This document shows positions 11,717 through 22,110 of a stretch of 64,000 nucleotides of DNA, in pieces (the stretch's first letter is position 1; each line of letters begins with the position of its first letter). The stretch is from Topomyia yanbarensis (Eukaryota; Arthropoda; Insecta; Diptera; Culicidae): the NCBI RefSeq assembly GCF_030247195.1, contig NC_080671.1:5856501-5920500 (forward strand), written 5' to 3'. A model generated the notes under the pieces. That model saw only the letters and a program-made list of their open reading frames with translations, had not been told where the DNA came from and ran no database searches. The position numbers and the translations under genes are program-made.

Positions 11717-12455
11717 TTTCTACATTTGTTTATTTGTTTATTTGTTGTACCGTCACCAACAGACCCCTTGGCCCCAATGGTGGTTACTTAAACTAATTAC
11801 ATTTCAGAATACGAATTATTTTAGTTTTTATCGAATTCCTTGTCAGGTTGAAGTCAAACGCCGTCGCCACACTGTTAAACACACGCTGGAGTCCGGTAAC
11901 AGCGCTCTGGCGCCCATAGTTAGTTCTCATGGATGGGACTCGCAGAAGAGAGTTATTGCGCAGAGCTCGAACGCGAGCTTGAAGGTCGAGGCGTCCGAGG
12001 ATTGTAGGGCAATCCACCCTGGCAGACAGTAAGTCCGAGACGAACAGGGCTCGAGAGCAGTCCCTCCGGATGCTTAGAGTATCGAGCTGTATTAACTGAC
12101 AACGGTTTTCGTAGCTCGGCAGCTGAAATCTGTTTTGCCAAGGAAGATATCGGAGTGCAAAGCGTATGAACCGGCGTTGGACGGCCTCGATTCTGTCGAA
12201 ACCGTTCTGGTAGTAAGGGTTCCAAACAGCAGAACAATATTCCAGTGTTGAGCGAACCAGCGCACAATAGAGAGATTTTAAACAGTATACGTCCTTAAAG
12301 TTTTTCGCTATTCGGAAGATGAACCCAAGCTGTCTTGAAGCCTTATCCACAATGTATGATGTATGTGGTTTGAACGTTAGTGCCGAATCCATGATGTCTC
12401 CGAGATCCTTGTTTCCGCGTTTCTCCTTCGAACCCTTCGCCGACATCATCAATTC
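11717..12455 (-). pseudogene. Jockey/CR1-like LINE 3' end inserted in BEL-2
   Basis: The frame 11793-12452 encodes the C-terminal part of a non-LTR reverse transcriptase: the KDLG-type thumb motif (here KDLGDIMDSALTFKPH), then SRQLGFIFR, SLVRSxLEY-like and VQRRFIRFALRYLPW, all standard landmarks downstream of the YADD palm. It has a proper stop and a short 3' UTR. It ends in tandem copies of an 8-bp unit (TTTATTTG on the plus strand, 11723-11746), as CR1- and Jockey-type elements often do. BEL gag lies on one side and BEL protease on the other, so this 5'-truncated LINE landed inside the BEL copy. Intervening BEL zinc-knuckle sequence is missing. Confidence 0.8.
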
Positions 12456-12489
12456 GACCTTCCTCGAATCGTTCGCAAAGTACCAGAAT

Positions 12490-13370
12490 CGAATTGTTTA
12501 GGTGGTCGCAGAGTACCGATGCTTCAAGGTGGTCGCATAAATGTTTCACCGTTATCCCGAAGCTGATAAACGTCTCCAATCGATCAGCTCTCGGTGACGG
12601 CGCGTTCCTCACCTTCGACAGCAACGTTCTGAGCAGCTTCTTCGGTTTTCCGAACAGATTCCGAAGATTCCTGATCAAAGGTTCTGAGAGACCGCTTTGC
12701 GAGCAGCTAGCTGATCTCTTGTGATTCGACCAACGTTTCCTTTCCCGCACATTTGAAGACTGTTGCGACTGCATTCACCGTCACTCACATCTTCATCATT
12801 TCGCTCGAATTGGCCGACCGGTTTCGAGAACGAACGACTCCTCTAACGTCACCTTCTTCGGACGCACGAGTTCATCAGCCGTCTGCCGATATCCTTTCAT
12901 TGGATAGGCTCCGCGATAATCCAGCATCCAGTCTTCCACCATCTGCCCCGGTTTGTAGGCAGAAGCAACGCCATCCGCCTCTTGTTCCAAGCCTGCTGCT
13001 TAGCAAGACGCTGCTTCCGCAACTCGATCTGCTTTGCAAAGGCCATCTCCATTGCTATCTGTTCCTCTTCCAACTGGTATTCAGTCAGATCTAAGACGGA
13101 ACCAGCTCCACGATCGGACCCTGTATCGCTATTCGGGGCGGACTTCTTCCCCCACTTCTTAGCCGTAGTCTGTGGAACTTTCAGACGCCGAGCACTTTGC
13201 GGAGAGCATCGCGGACAACGCTAAGTAACGTTCGCCACTGCTTAGTTGACACCTGCGCACGAGGAATGAGCCCAATACTGACATTCTTCGCAACGAACCA
13301 AATCAATGCCATCGGATTCCGCTAGCTTGCAATACAAACACTTTTCATGCTACAAAGGAGAAGAAGCCAT
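12490..13370 (-). pseudogene. BEL/Pao gag remnant with PHD finger (BEL-2)
   Basis: The minus strand starts at an ATG at 13368-13370. A Cys4-His-Cys3 PHD-type finger follows at about 13205-13345 (CLYC, RCEEC, HSSC, RCPRC), broken by stops and frameshifts. Next comes a charged, coiled-coil-like stretch rich in Glu, Lys and Gln (about 12990-13140). Further down is the DUF1759-type gag core (LFGKPKKLL, ADRLETFI, at about 12540-12680). The order matches the intact-looking gag of the element at 17227-20427, so both belong to the same broad BEL lineage, though not the same copy. It is interrupted at about 12455 by the LINE fragment. Confidence 0.8.
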
Positions 13371-13379
13371 CCTGCACAC

Positions 13380-13720
13380 TTTCCGACAAACAATTTTTGA
13401 TTTTGTTCGGATGGCACGCGAAAACAAGATTTTTGAAAATACGCCTTTTTCAATTGTGCAGCTAAATCAGCAATCTATCCACTATCCGAATAATTTATCT
13501 TCTTGCTCACAATTCTAATTTCCTACTCCCAAGTACTTTTCTACACTTTCAAAATGATTTTTATTCTGCTTTCCCTCTTATGCTGTTTGTTTACTTATGT
13601 TTCCTCTGACAGTTCTATCGTTCTACATTCGCGATGCACTTCGTCGTCTGTCAGTATGACAGTTAGGTCGCAACGGTGCAACTACCAGTGATGCCAGAAC
13701 ACCTTCCATTCGGTGGAGTA
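13380..13720 (-). other. Possible 5' LTR/leader of BEL-2
   Basis: Upstream of the BEL-2 gag start on the minus strand there is ~320 bp of non-coding sequence. Read in reverse complement it could begin TGTTCTGGCATC near 13700, a plausible LTR start. No second copy is present in the window, because the downstream end of BEL-2 is lost, so the LTR cannot be confirmed. From here to 14300 I see no gene. Confidence 0.3.
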
Positions 13721-14306
13721 GTTGCTGCTACTTCGTAGTCAACCGTTTTGTCGACTGTTGAACTGAGCCAATTGATGTCTATGAAAAGCATAAATAAAGT
13801 AAAAGACAGCGAGTGCATGATGATTGTTTTAGTTTGACTTCTACCGCACTGAGGATCACAAAACTCGTAATTAGAAGAAGGGTGATGAATAAAAGAAATA
13901 TTTTCTAGGAAATATAATATATGTAAATAATATTTTGCAAATATTTTTATCGTTTGTTAGCATTTTGAAAGTACTGCTATTTCTACAGACGATACGAATT
14001 GAAGTGATCCAATGCCCGATACAGTGAGAAATCGCATACACCTTTCGCATATCCCTTATATTCGAACGCACTTTCAGAGCCTGCAGAAGTAGCCGTTAAA
14101 ATCCAGCTTTCGGATATATTCACAATATCTACATTTTATGATGGACGTCACTTCATTCAGCTTACTTTGGAGTACACCTGAGCCTTAATGCTCTCATTCT
14201 GTCGATTTGGATGGATCCTTTAAAAGATTTCGAATTTAGTCCGGCGTTTGTGCCGCTAATAGCGTTGGAATCCGTTGACCGGTTCCAGAATTAATCGGAA
14301 TCCCCG

Positions 14307-14895
14307 TGTTGCCAGCAGCAACGTGATCATGTGAATTTATGAGAACCTTTATTCCAGCGTAGTAACAGTAGAGTTATAAATTCCTGAACATATATAAATT
14401 AGTACAGGGCAAAACATATAACTAGATAAAGGACTTACTTTTAATGATCTTTCTACTTCTTCTGGGATTGAGAAATTGCCTAACCTTAGCAACGTTAGGT
14501 TTTAGAGCAACGTGACGCTCAAGATCCTATTTTTAAATGAATTCATGTTTCAGTGTTTAATTATAAATTATAAATTATCTAAATTAACTGTCGGCTTTCT
14601 CACCTTATCTTCGGTATTACCGGTTTGCTGTAACCCAGCGCCGATTCTCAACTCAACGGTCGTATAAATTCTATAGACTCTAGTTTCAGCACAGCTAGTT
14701 ATGTGAAGCACAATAAAATGAAATAATCTATAGCTTTCGAAATATATACTTTTAATACTCCACTCGACCTTTGTCATTGATGCGGCGATCCTTTGAATGT
14801 GTGACGGGTGCGCCTAATCGAGCTTGTCTGTCGATCATCGATCTTTTTGACTTGAGAAACGAGGGGCCTGCCGGCTCGTTGTGGCGCTGTTCACA
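14307..14895 (-). repeat. BEL-1 3' LTR
   Basis: This is the left copy of the long terminal repeat (589 bp), the 3' LTR because the element is on the minus strand. On the plus strand it starts TGTTGCCAGC and ends TCACA. It matches 20456-21035 almost throughout, and a 9-bp insertion in a TATAAATTCTATAGA context accounts for the length difference. Confidence 0.95.
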
Positions 14896-14913
14896 TTCCC
14901 CCCCCCCCCCCGG
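14896..14913 (-). promoter_or_regulatory. Polypurine tract of BEL-1
   Basis: Immediately inside the 3' LTR the minus strand reads CCGG followed by a run of 14 G in total with two A before the LTR start (14 C at 14898-14911 on the plus strand). This purine run is where plus-strand DNA synthesis is primed during reverse transcription. Its position directly against the LTR supports the LTR boundary. Confidence 0.8.
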
Positions 14914-15567
14914 AATGCATTGAGGCTCCGTCCGAAACGTATTCCTTCCTACGCCAACGTCGAGCACCGCCAGGTTCACGGCTGGTCTCTCGTATATCCC
15001 ACCGCTGGGAGTTTGTATCGTTGCTGATCGTACTTGTCCATCCATTGCAGGTTTCGTTGCTATGACCCTGCCCTTTGGCCAACTGTTTCGTGGAAGTTTA
15101 GGATCAGCTACGATGACTATGTCGTTGACTTCAATAGGCTTCGTTGCTGCGAACCATTTGGATCTTCTGGTGATGGTCGGCAGATAATCTCTGAGCCATT
15201 GTTTCCAGAAGTTATTGGCCAGAATTTGAGAGAACTCGTAGTTGTTCTTTAGGGCGCGAGAACTGTCGTCGAAGGAAACGAAAGGCTTCAGCCCATTGGA
15301 GGACTATAGAAGAAAATGATTGGGAGTTAATACTGGAGAGAGGTCACCATCTATCGGGATGTTTGTCAACGGTCGGGAGTTGACCGTATTTTCAACTTCA
15401 TTTAGTGCATTCTCAAGCACCTCTGCAGACACTACTCTCGTAGCTATCACTTTGATTAAGTTTTGCTTCACTGTTCTGATGAGACGCTCCCACGCACCAC
15501 CCATATGTGGGGACGCAGGGGGGTTGAATCTCCACTCGGTGTATCTCGAAGTGAACTGAATGTTCAT
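14896..15567 (-). pseudogene. BEL-1 integrase C-terminal part
   Basis: The minus strand (15304-15567) encodes the end of the integrase core, with NPPASPHMGGAWERLIRTVK, the conserved segment after the last catalytic acidic residue, then VNSRPLT. A further frame (14752-15045) carries the C-terminal strand region (QVRSATIQTPSGG, ERPAVNLAVLDVG) typical of BEL integrases. The piece joins directly to the zinc-binding N-terminus at about 15570, so roughly 200 residues holding the catalytic Asp residues are missing and the frame is shifted. Host DNA insertion by this copy's own enzyme is therefore not expected. Confidence 0.85.
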
Positions 15568-17356
15568 TTACCACGGTTTCGTGGTTTTGGTGATGGAACC
15601 GGCGATGAAAGTGTGCCACCACGAGTTTTGTTATGGTGTGTTCTCGGGGGAGTACAATCGGGTTGGAGGCGTCCACATCGATGAATTTACATCCTCCTGT
15701 CCGACCCTGCACCCGGAGTACGTTCTGCTTATCTAGGGTAGGGCAGACGTAGTGAATTGAGCTGCTTCTAGGTATTTGCTTCTTGTTTTCGGAAGAGATG
15801 TTCATATTCAGGATGGCTAATTCGTCCGCGAACGCATCTCCTTGAGCAATGCGATACAAATAGTTTTCAGCTCGAACGAATTCGTCGGAAGTTAGCGGCC
15901 CGCTGAGTGGTCGTTCCTTTTTCGCCAGTCTTTCCCAGTTGAAAGCATATCGAGTGAACATTGCCGTTCTGCGCACCAGCGTTATCCAGCTTGAAAACTG
16001 TTCCGGCTTAATCAATGTTTCTGGCGCAGCAAAGTGAGCTAGCACATGTGGACGGAGTTCTTCGTCGGTTGTTCCATACCGCCGCAACGTTATTGGCCAC
16101 TCTTCCTCGAGCGTCCACAGAAAGGAGGGTCCACGAAACCACGGACTTTGTGGGGTAAGATCCGGAAAACCTTTCCATTTGGTGCCTAAGTCTACAACGT
16201 TCTGTTTTGTTGGTATCCAATGCCATTCAGACACTTCGGTGCTCTCCAGAATTTCACTGACCCGAAAGGCGACAAATTGACTATATCGTCTGTGGTCGGA
16301 GTTCAGCCAACAGCACACATCTCTGGCATCGGTGTAGAAAAAACGCTGATTGACTTTGACATTCAAAGCACGCTGAATAGTATTCGTTAACCGCACTCCT
16401 AGGACAGCTGCTTGAAGTTCGGCCCGGGGAATTGACAGAAAGCGAAAGGGCGCCACTCTTGTCTTAGCGCCTGCAACTGCGCACTCTATCTTAGATCCTT
16501 GTTGGAAACGCAGGTACACTGCTGCTGCAAATCCGTTCTCGCTAGCGTCGACAAAGGTATGCAGCTGCATCTGAACGTTAACGGAGGTCAGTTGACGAAA
16601 ACATCTGGGAATTTCAATGTCTTCTACACTGGGAAGGACCTTTACCCAGAGCAACCACTTTTCAAACTCTTTTTCTCCGATTTCATCATTCCATCCAATT
16701 CCAGAACGCCATACTTCCTGCAACAAAACCTTGAGGTACATAAGGAAGTGTGCGATAAATCCGCAGGGATCGAACATTAGCATTAACATTCGAAGAGTTT
16801 CTCGCTTGGTTGGTCTCCGTCGGCCGGATAGAAGGTCGTCCTGCAACCTGATCGAGAGCTTGAAAGTGAAGCTGTCCTTTTCAGTGTCCCACCACATGCC
16901 AAGTATTTTCTCGGTAGATAGGCCATCGCTCACGTTCAGGTCTTTCTCGGTCGTTGGGCTTTTCTTCAGCAGATCAAGAACCATCGGTGAATTAGAAAGC
17001 CAATTTCTCATTTCGAACCCGCCTTCGTGGTGAATCCATTTGATCTGTTGTGCGATACAAGCTGCTTCTTCTTCGGTTTCTACGCTAACGAGCATATTGT
17101 CGACGTAGTGCTGCTTGATTATGGCACGAACGGCTGCCGGAAATTCTTGGTGGTACATTTCCCGCAAGTCTCCGCAAATTGCTATCCGGTGTTCTCTGAA
17201 CTGAATCAACACGCTTAGCAGTGACGTCAGTAGTCGGGTCCTTTTAAAAGCATAGAGTTGAGCGAGACTTCGTGAGACTTGGCGGCGGCGTCCCATACCA
17301 ATCTTGTCTTTGCAGGTTTGTTGGGATTCACAACCGGAAATACCGGCAAATACCAC
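15413..17356 (-). pseudogene. BEL-1 pol: RT, RNase H, integrase N-terminus
   Basis: The open frame of 647 codons continues the reverse transcriptase from the previous ORF in a different frame; the meaningful sequence starts near residue 40. It carries GDLREMYHQ (62-70), then jumps to EFPAAVRAII and the palm motif YVDN (84-87) where YVDD is expected. Compared with BEL-2, about 52 residues between MYHQ and that point are absent. Downstream come FDPCGF, the RNase H domain beginning TFVDAS with a YTDARDVCCWL segment and PTKQNVVDLGTKW, then the integrase zinc-binding start (LPREHTITKLVVAHFHRRFHH). After ETVVNE the frame reads through the integrase deletion. Its catalysis is doubly compromised. Confidence 0.9.
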
Positions 17357-20300
17357 ACCCTTGGATGTTGTATTGTAAGCTCGGCCTTAGTAAGCTTTCG
17401 GATGTACCCTTTGCTGAGATAGTCCGCTATCTTTTTGTTCAAAACTTCTCCCAGTGTTGGATCATTTTGCATACGACGTTCTAGGCACTCCCACCGTCTC
17501 AACGCCATCGGTTTACTGTTGGGAAGGCGCACACCGTCATATTTCCAGAGAAGACCGGATTCATAGCGATCTCCCTTCCGTTGAGTTAGTGTGTTCAGCA
17601 TCTGTAGCGCGCGCTCATCTTCTGTGGACATGAGCAGCCTCTCCGGTTTAGCCACCCCCATACTGTCGAGAGAAAAGTATTCTTTCATTGCCTTGTGTAG
17701 ATAGTCTCCGTTTTCAAGATTGCAGGAGCAAATGTCGAGCATATGATGATTTGTGGCGCTGGTACTGAGTGAACTTCCTGCAATACACCCATAAACGCAC
17801 CACCCTAGGCATGTTTTGACGGCGATCGGTTCCTTTGGTTTGCCTTCGCGGCTCTTCGTCACTTGACCAAGCTTGGCATGGTCGACACCAATGAGTATCC
17901 GTGGAGTGGTCTCACTATAAGACTCGATGGGAAGTTTTTCCAGGTGCCGGAAGCGCTTCTGTAACTCAGATATGATCATCGTTTGTGGGCGCAATTCTAG
18001 TTTGTCCACGGTACGCACATCCGACATTGCATACTTCTTCGCTTGGTTCGATTCGCTCGAAATCGCTAGATTGACTTTCTGAGACTTGCACTCCGTCCTC
18101 TTTGTGCCTCCAGTCCACTTCAGGCACAGGGGAGCTATCTGTCCTGACACTCCTAGTTCGTCAGCCAGCCCTTGTTCCAAAAGGGTTAATTCAGAGCCGT
18201 CATCAATGAATGCGTAGGTAAGCACCTTTTTCAAGGGCCCGTATAGAACCACAGGAACGGACCGGAGCAGTATGCCGCTGGTTCTTGTTTGATGAAAATT
18301 AACACTGCCCTCAGGTTTTACGCCAGAGGTTGATGAAGTGGGTGGACCAGAGGTTGCCGCTTCGGATTCGATCCGTTTGGTACCGTGGAGAAGAGGGTGA
18401 TGTAAATAGGTACATCCACTGATTCCACATGGTTTCTTCTGATTGCAGAAACCGTTGTGCCGTCGGAGACATTTCCGACATAGTTTCAGTTCCTTAATTG
18501 TGGCCCACCTAGAGTCATAGCTGAGCTCTGAGAATCGTTTACACCTGGCCACCGACGAGCAGTTTCCCTTGCATACGCAGCACAATTCCAAAGGCTCCTG
18601 CTTGCCTCGGGGTGGGGCATCCACCTGTCTCTTACCCGACTCGAGATGTACGTTGAGATAATTCTCCTTCTTGCTACGGGTTTTTAGTTCGTTTTTCTGC
18701 CCGTAATCCTGTGTTCCCAACACTGCGCTGGCATCTTCCGCCATGGTATACAACCATGTGCTGAATTCTAGCAATGTTGGTACAGCATTTCCTCTAGTAG
18801 CTCTCGCCCATTCTAGTTTCAATGTAGGTGATAAGCGCTCTACCAGCTCGTATCTCAGTGAAGAACTATACATGTAGTCGCTTATTTCACACGCTTGGAT
18901 TGTGGCACAGAGATTCTTTACGGAAAGCGCGAAATCGACAAGCGTTTCTAACCTATCGACTCTAGGAGCTGGCAAATCTTTCACCTTCTGAATGACCGCT
19001 TGAATGATCGCTTCAGGCTTTCCATACAGCATTCTGAGCGTTGACATCACGCTTGCTACGTTGGAAGGGTGCAGTAATTCACATCTCACTCTATTCAGTG
19101 CCTCACCTCTTAAGCATTTGCGTAATCGAAGCATGTTTTCCTCATTTGAAAAACCACACATCTGCGTCGAGGAATTGAACATAGCCAGGAACAATGGCCA
19201 CTCTTCGGCTCGACCGTTAAACTCCGGCAGATCCTTGGGGACAGCATGACGTGCCGCCAATTGACTTCTGTTCAGAAGGCACGTGGTGTCGTTACCATTG
19301 TTGTCCATGGTTTCAAGTTGGTATCGAGGGGGATTTGGTGTTGAACCCTGCTCGGGGACGAAGTCGGGTACACCACTCATCCTCTGGTTTAATATAGTTG
19401 GATGTGTCCATTGCGAGTTGTGAGCAATCGGGCGAGGAAGCTGAACATTGGACCATCGATTTGCAGTGTGTTGTATTGGATATCTCCTAGAGTTTGGAGG
19501 AAGGTTTGGATCGACAAAGGGGAATTGGGACGTCATTGTCTGGTAGTAAACTTTCGGTGGTTGCCCTTGACCTTGAGCGGCGTGCTCTACAGGCTGCGAG
19601 TTGCTCGGCTGCTGTCTATTAATCAGTGGGGGTTTCACACGAGTTTCTCCTCCTTCACCTAAGCGATCGGTACCTCTAATCCACTCCTCTACCTGCGAAG
19701 CTTTGTCCACTATCGATCCAGCTTCGTCCTCGTCACTACCGCTTCTGTATTCGTGCAGAATTTCGAATTTCATGTCCAGAAACCATTGCTCTAAGGCTTT
19801 AGCCTCCTCCAGTTTGCGCAGCTGAAGTTCCATCGCTCTTCTTCTTCGACTTCTGCTAGTAGAGGTGCTTGAGCTGGCTTTCGTGTTGCTACGATGCACA
19901 GATAAGATGTCATCGGCTTGCCCATCTTTCTGGATAGTTTGCTGCGTTTTATCCATTCCTTGCATTGGAGAGCCCACTTCATCGGCAGGAAAAGGATTAG
20001 TACTGTTCCCAACTCCACAGAACGGGCAGCTCCAGCTTGTTTCCGCTACTGCTTCAGTCACCTTTGCACAAGAAAAGTGGAACCAGTTGTCACAGGCATC
20101 GCACTGGACCATTTTGCTGTTGTCCCGTTCGTCGCATAGTGAACAGTGGTAGTTCCGTTTTAACCGACGCAAAGGAACTTCATTGTTGACGTCACTGTTC
20201 GCTCCGCTGAGCTGGCTCCTGGGTCTGCCACTACCGGATCCCGTAGCTTCGTTAGACATAGGAGTGATGTTACCTGACGTCTGAGTGCCAGAAGTGGGTA

Positions 20301-20427
20301 CTGATGTTTTTTCGAGAACTTGATCGTTCTTTGTGGCACCACCAGTGTTGAGTCCACTAGTTCCAGCGGCGAGTTTTCCAGCTCTGTCTGCCTTCTTGGA
20401 TTTGTTTTTGAGTATCTTGCGTGGCAT
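17227..20427 (-). CDS. BEL-1 gag-protease-RT(N) polyprotein
   Basis: The 1066-codon frame is the capsid/protease precursor of the element. Residues ~95-139 form a PHD-type finger (CSLC, QCDAC, HFSC, CPFC). Residues ~195-255 are a charged helix-rich stretch. Residues ~395-570 are the DUF1759 gag core (LPEFNGRAEEWPLF, LYGKPEAII, DRLETLVDF). Residues ~616-680 hold Cys/His knuckles. Residues ~722-880 hold the retropepsin-like protease with active-site DDGSE at 742-746 and the GWCVYG segment. Residues ~930-1066 begin RT (WYLPVFPVVNP, TRLVWDAAAKS). It ends at a stop near 17227, where the RT continues in another frame. The start ATG lies 29 bp inside the 5' LTR. Gag and protease look intact. Confidence 0.9.
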   Translation of the reverse strand: MPRKILKNKSKKADRAGKLAAGTSGLNTGGATKNDQVLEKTSVPTSGTQTSGNITPMSNEATGSGSGRPRSQLSGANSDVNNEVPLRRLKRNYHCSLCDERDNSKMVQCDACDNWFHFSCAKVTEAVAETSWSCPFCGVGNSTNPFPADEVGSPMQGMDKTQQTIQKDGQADDILSVHRSNTKASSSTSTSRSRRRRAMELQLRKLEEAKALEQWFLDMKFEILHEYRSGSDEDEAGSIVDKASQVEEWIRGTDRLGEGGETRVKPPLINRQQPSNSQPVEHAAQGQGQPPKVYYQTMTSQFPFVDPNLPPNSRRYPIQHTANRWSNVQLPRPIAHNSQWTHPTILNQRMSGVPDFVPEQGSTPNPPRYQLETMDNNGNDTTCLLNRSQLAARHAVPKDLPEFNGRAEEWPLFLAMFNSSTQMCGFSNEENMLRLRKCLRGEALNRVRCELLHPSNVASVMSTLRMLYGKPEAIIQAVIQKVKDLPAPRVDRLETLVDFALSVKNLCATIQACEISDYMYSSSLRYELVERLSPTLKLEWARATRGNAVPTLLEFSTWLYTMAEDASAVLGTQDYGQKNELKTRSKKENYLNVHLESGKRQVDAPPRGKQEPLELCCVCKGNCSSVARCKRFSELSYDSRWATIKELKLCRKCLRRHNGFCNQKKPCGISGCTYLHHPLLHGTKRIESEAATSGPPTSSTSGVKPEGSVNFHQTRTSGILLRSVPVVLYGPLKKVLTYAFIDDGSELTLLEQGLADELGVSGQIAPLCLKWTGGTKRTECKSQKVNLAISSESNQAKKYAMSDVRTVDKLELRPQTMIISELQKRFRHLEKLPIESYSETTPRILIGVDHAKLGQVTKSREGKPKEPIAVKTCLGWCVYGCIAGSSLSTSATNHHMLDICSCNLENGDYLHKAMKEYFSLDSMGVAKPERLLMSTEDERALQMLNTLTQRKGDRYESGLLWKYDGVRLPNSKPMALRRWECLERRMQNDPTLGEVLNKKIADYLSKGYIRKLTKAELTIQHPRVWYLPVFPVVNPNKPAKTRLVWDAAAKSHEVSLNSMLLKGPDY

Positions 20428-20455
20428 CTCAAATCCAGTAAAAGAATTTATAAAA

Positions 20456-21035
20456 TGTTGCCAGCAGCAACGTGATCATGTGAATTTATGAGCACCTTTA
20501 TTCCAGCGTAGTAACAGTAGAGTTATAAATTCCTGAACATATATAAATTAGTACAGGGCAAAACATATAACTAGATAAAGGACTTACTTTTAATGATCTT
20601 TCTACTTCTTCTGGGATTGAGAAATTGCCTAACCTTAGCAACGTTAGGTTTTAGAGCAACGTGACGCTCAAGATCCTATTTTTAAATGAATTCATGTTTC
20701 AGTGTTTAATTATAAATTATAAATTATCTAAATTAACTGTCGGCTTTCTCACCTTATCTTCGGTATTACCGGTTTGCTGTAACCCAGCGCCGATTCTCAA
20801 CTCAACGGTCGTATAGACTCTAGTTTCAGCACAGCTAGTTATGTGAAGCACAATAAAATGAAATAATCTATAGCTTTCGAAATATATACTTTTAATACTC
20901 CACTCGACCTTTGTCATTGATGCGGCGATCCTTTGAATGTGTGACGGGTGCGCCTAATCGAGCTTGTCTGTCGATCGTCGATCTTTTTGACTTGAGAAAC
21001 GAGGGGCCTGCCGGCTCGTTGTGGCGCTGTTAACA
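20456..21035 (-). repeat. BEL-1 5' LTR
   Basis: This 580-bp copy is the promoter-bearing 5' LTR for the minus-strand element, bounded TGTTGCC...TAACA on the plus strand. It should contain the pol II start and polyadenylation signals; AATAAA-like sequence occurs around the CACAATAAAATG segment. Three substitutions and one 9-bp gap separate it from the other LTR. Confidence 0.95.
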
Positions 21036-21099
21036 CCCCGTGAGGTATATCCAGCATCCAAGTGGGGTAACGGACGAGTTTGAAAGAAACATCCCATAA

Positions 21100-21600
21100 A
21101 GGCAAGCGGATTTTTTTTTAATTTTGTAGGCCAATTTTACATTTTACTATTTTACATTGATCAATAGACATTAATTGGACCAATCTTGTCCACCGGAAAA
21201 CTGTTCCGGAAGAGCCTTCGAAAACTATATACCTACTTTTCGATAACTCCAGCTTTTTGGACTCATGTGTTTACACGAAATGCGAAGATAGGTTTATACG
21301 AAATGGTGTCATTGTACAGTGCGTGATCTACAGAAGATGGAAATCAGTGATTGACGTCATTTTAAAAACCAAAATTGCGGTTTCAGGTTACTACAAAACA
21401 TTGATCAATATGGGCATCGGCAATTGATTTTGACGCCATTTTGAAAACCAAGGTAGCGGCTTCTGGTTACCGCAAAACAGTACAAACCATTATAATTTTT
21501 CATTTTAAAGCGGGTGGTCAGTAGACGACGGTAATTAGTGATTGGCGCCATTGTGAAAATCAAGATGACGGTCTCAGATTACCACCCGAGATAGCATTTT
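21100..21600. repeat. Degenerate tandem repeat
   Basis: Three imperfect copies of a ~45-90-bp unit follow each other at about 21345-21400, 21430-21485 and 21540-21590. Each has GACGYCATTTTRAAAA or a close variant, then AAAATTGCGGTTTCAGGTTAC-like sequence. No coding potential is visible. It resembles a decayed minisatellite or the internal part of a repeat element. Confidence 0.55.
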
Positions 21601-21779
21601 GAATTTCATGGCATACTACAAGTGCAATCAAAGTTTTAAAAATATCTTCAAGAGTGCATTGAACCCTCAATTGTTACTTGGGACAAAACAGCACGATCTA
21701 AGGTTGAATCGAATACATAACATAGGGCCTAGCCACCAAACGAAATTAGTCGTGGTCAGTGGCATAACGCTCTTTAGCA

Positions 21780-22110
21780 TTTGTTTTCGGAGCGTTCCTT
21801 GCAAGAATGCTTCAATTTCCTCCCGCATAATTTATACGCGGGAAGTGTTGAGAGATCATGCGAAGTCTCTCTACAGTATGAAGGTTTTTCATGATTCTCT
21901 TCTCATTTTCCACACCGTGCCCAATTGTTTGCAATGACGGCAGTTCATGCCCCGCGACGCAAGAAGGCGAATAGGTAAACAAGCCCCGTTCAAAAGAACA
22001 TAGTTTAGAAGAGCAGATCCGGCGAAAGGCTCGAAATGAGGTTGGTGGAAAATAATTTTTTTTCTTATATTCCTCGATTTTTGATGAACGCAATTGCTTG
22101 CAAAGCAAAA
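21780..22110 (-). pseudogene. I-clade LINE ORF1 fragment, heavily decayed
   Basis: On the minus strand the segment corresponds to the middle of ORF1 in the elements at 3109 and 43838: a CKQL-containing stretch, then scattered-frame matches to the AGSALPNYV, RLPVRLF and MNCxxCKQLG regions. Several frameshifts separate the pieces. It is non-functional and 5' and 3' truncated. Confidence 0.6.

Larger units (their letters stand above)
14302..21040 (-). mobile_element. BEL/Pao LTR retrotransposon (BEL-1), young but defective
   Basis: This is a complete-ended LTR element of ~6.73 kb in reverse orientation. LTRs lie at 14307-14895 and 20456-21035, and the 5-bp duplication CCCCG flanks them at 14302-14306 and 21036-21040. 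The LTRs differ by about three substitutions and one 9-bp indel, so insertion was recent. The internal region encodes PHD-finger gag, aspartic protease, RT, RNase H and integrase parts in BEL/Pao order. Coding is broken by a one-base frameshift between RT blocks, an RT deletion, a YVDN active-site variant and loss of the integrase core. There is no envelope gene. Confidence 0.93.

Noticed and set aside
12982..13094. Host gene in the 12.7-13.2 kb plus-strand frames
   Set aside because: These are antisense shadows of the BEL-2 gag.
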